A stretch of DNA of 6,504 nt from NCBI GenBank assembly GCA_023487865.1, contig JAMDBG010000161.1:1-6504 (forward strand), given 5' to 3'. The number at the start of each line of letters is the position of its first letter. Position 1 is the first letter of the stretch. This document shows, piece by piece, positions 5,682 to 6,504 of this stretch. A program made the position numbers and the translations under genes. The notes beneath the pieces are model-generated. The model saw nothing but the letters and a program-made list of their open reading frames with translations. It was not told the origin of the DNA and did no database searches. Source of the stretch: Deltaproteobacteria bacterium (GTDB lineage Bacteria > Desulfobacterota > Syntrophia > Syntrophales > UBA5619).

Positions 5682-5720
5682 CTTTTCCCGCCATGGATCT
5701 TCGCGCCGTGGCGGGGAAAG
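5682..5720 (-). terminator. Hairpin after the 53-aa gene, terminator-like on the minus strand
   Basis: CTTTTCCCGCCA (5682-5693) pairs with TGGCGGGGAAAG (5709-5720) over 12 positions with one G-T wobble and a 15-base loop. Reading plus, no T-run follows. Reading minus, the stem is followed by a T-rich stretch (complement of about 5664-5680), so it looks more like a terminator for a leftward transcript. It may still mark the end of the rightward transcript of the 53-aa gene. No minus-strand gene is seen nearby. Confidence 0.45.
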
Positions 5721-5808
5721 GAGTACCCTCATACCACCCGCCATCGTCAAGACGTACATCGACAGGACCTGCTCGTAACTCCGCTGCGATTCGCATTCAG
5801 CTCGGAAT

Positions 5809-5832
5809 CGTTTGAATCTCCTTGTTCAAACG
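5809..5832. repeat. Hairpin with CTCCTT in its loop, fhs upstream region
   Basis: CGTTTGAA (5809-5816) pairs perfectly with TTCAAACG (5825-5832); the 8-base loop is TCTCCTTG. An overlapping alternative stem uses CGATTC (5787-5792) with GAATCG (5805-5810), so the two cannot fully form together. The loop is complementary to AAGGAG in the fhs ribosome site (5990-5995). The stem is clear; any regulatory meaning is inference. Confidence 0.45.
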
Positions 5833-5890
5833 GATGGAAAATGAAAGGGTGCTCAAACGCGACGGTATGACCTGGATCCAAAAACAATTC

Positions 5891-5919
5891 TTGAATAATG
5901 CCTTTGTCTTTGCTAATAG
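5891..5919 (+). promoter_or_regulatory. Candidate promoter for fhs
   Basis: TTGAAT (5891-5896) is followed after 17 bases by TAATAG (5914-5919), preceded by TG one base upstream (TGCTAATAG, an extended -10 form). The spacing is ideal but each box matches only in part. Transcription would begin near 5926, giving a leader of about 80 bases for fhs. Confidence 0.35.
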
Positions 5920-5989
5920 GCGGTATGTTTTTGCCGTTCATTGATAATATCGTGTAGAGAAAAACACGGAGTAAAAAATCCATAACGAA

Positions 5990-5999
5990 AAGGAGGGGG
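5990..5999 (+). promoter_or_regulatory. Ribosome binding site of fhs
   Basis: AAGGAGGGGG (5990-5999) is a strong Shine-Dalgarno stretch ending 8 bases before ATG 6008. It supports that start, which also gives the expected N-terminal length for the family. Confidence 0.8.
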
Positions 6000-6007
6000 T
6001 AATTGAC

Positions 6008-6504
6008 ATGAGTTTCAATATCTCGAAGAAGTATCTGAAGGCGGATCCAAGGAAGCTTGCAGACTGGCAGATCGCGGACATAGCGGAAGAGAATATGCCC
6101 AGTGTGGACCAGTGGCGGGACAAGCTCGGCCTTAAGCCGGATGAAATTATCCCTATGGGGAAATTGTGCAAACTCGATTTCATCAAGATTATGGAGCGTC
6201 TGAAAAAAAGGCCGGACGGAAAGTATATCGAGGTGACCGCAATCACACCCACCCCCCTCGGAGAAGGAAAATCGACGACGAGCATGGGTTTGATTGAGGG
6301 GCTCGGCAAAAGGGGGAAAAATGTCGGCGGTTGTCTCCGTCAGCCTTCCGGCGGTCCGACCATGAATGTAAAGGGAACGGCTGCAGGGGGAGGGAAGTCC
6401 CTTCTCATCCCCATGACTGAATTCTCGCTTGGTCTTACGGGGGACATCAATGATATTGTCAATGCCCATAACCTGGCGATGGTCGCTTTAACATCCAGGA
6501 TGCA
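6008..6504 (+). CDS. fhs: Formate--tetrahydrofolate ligase, 5' part (runs off the window)
   Basis: The first 165 residues are present; the frame is open at the window end, and the full protein is normally about 550-600 residues. The enzyme joins formate to tetrahydrofolate using ATP, giving 10-formyl-tetrahydrofolate in the cytoplasm; it serves the methyl branch of the Wood-Ljungdahl pathway, or formate release when run in reverse, and biosynthesis. The diagnostic nucleotide-binding loop is VTAITPTPLGEGKSTTS (76-92), with the family's T-P-L-G-E-G-K-S-T-T. Downstream motifs are LRQPSGGPTMNVKGTAAGGG (110-129) and LGLTGDINDIVNAHNLAMVA (141-160). These correspond to the usual R-(E/Q)-P-S-x-G-P and N-L-H-x-T-G-D blocks but differ at several positions, pointing to a divergent branch. 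The strong ribosome site and its own possible promoter suggest a separate transcription unit from the TRAP cluster. Codon use is less GC-biased than in dctM. Confidence 0.95.
   Translation, partial: MSFNISKKYLKADPRKLADWQIADIAEENMPSVDQWRDKLGLKPDEIIPMGKLCKLDFIKIMERLKKRPDGKYIEVTAITPTPLGEGKSTTSMGLIEGLGKRGKNVGGCLRQPSGGPTMNVKGTAAGGGKSLLIPMTEFSLGLTGDINDIVNAHNLAMVALTSRM

Larger units (their letters stand above)
5666..6007. other. Structured non-coding stretch upstream of fhs
   Basis: These 342 bases hold no gene I can support. The left end has a long hairpin (5682-5720). The middle (5783-5832) has several competing small hairpins. The right end is AT-rich, with a possible promoter and the strong fhs ribosome site. 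It could be an untranslated leader, a small RNA gene, or simply an intergenic region separating the transport cluster from fhs. I could not match it to a known riboswitch class by eye. Confidence 0.5.

Noticed and set aside
5666..6007. Tetrahydrofolate riboswitch upstream of fhs
   Set aside because: I could not recognise the conserved core by eye. The hairpins are real but do not match a class I can name, and a covariance search would be needed to say more.
5747..6469. 240-codon minus-strand frame covering the fhs leader and the start of fhs
   Set aside because: It overlaps the conserved Fhs nucleotide loop region on the other strand and shows no domain; no ribosome site was evident. The fhs frame explains the coding signal.

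Overview
This window reads almost entirely left to right. It looks like part of a bacterial chromosome carrying a catabolic and transport cluster for a small organic acid. The coding DNA is fairly GC-rich with strong GC bias at third codon positions. The mix of a FAD/Fe-S 2-hydroxyacid oxidase, a Tat-exported TRAP binding protein, a complete TRAP transporter and a divergent formate-tetrahydrofolate ligase fits an anaerobic Gram-negative bacterium, most plausibly of the Desulfobacterota (sulfate-reducing or syntrophic). That placement is an inference from gene content and motif style, not from a marker gene.

Layout: (1) positions 3-83 are the last 26 codons of a GlcD/GlcE-type FAD-linked oxidase. 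(2) A terminator-like hairpin precedes glcF (151-1434), the Fe-S subunit with two 4Fe-4S motifs and two complete CCG domains. (3) A 305-base non-coding stretch holds a possible promoter and spaced direct repeats. (4) A TRAP transporter follows: dctP (1740-2891), a textbook Rho-independent terminator, then dctQ (3030-3578) and dctM (3575-4891), which overlap by ATGA. (5) After a perfect 14-bp hairpin come two small membrane proteins of unknown role: a 153-aa protein with two membrane segments and a probable bacterial PH-like domain (4986-5447), and a 53-aa single-span protein (5504-5665). (6) A structured 342-base non-coding stretch leads into the 5' part of fhs (6008 to the window end).

How the genes may work together: the TRAP system would import a carboxylate using an ion gradient. 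The adjacent FAD/Fe-S oxidase would oxidise a 2-hydroxyacid such as lactate or glycolate and pass electrons to a membrane or soluble acceptor. Fhs feeds formate into the folate one-carbon pathway and may be a separate transcription unit. The transport substrate is inferred from the neighbouring oxidase and from the TakP/lactate-type family of the binding protein; it is not proven by the sequence.

I see no mobile element, CRISPR array, tRNA or rRNA. The least explained parts are the two small membrane proteins, the hairpins at most gene junctions, and the folded leader upstream of fhs.
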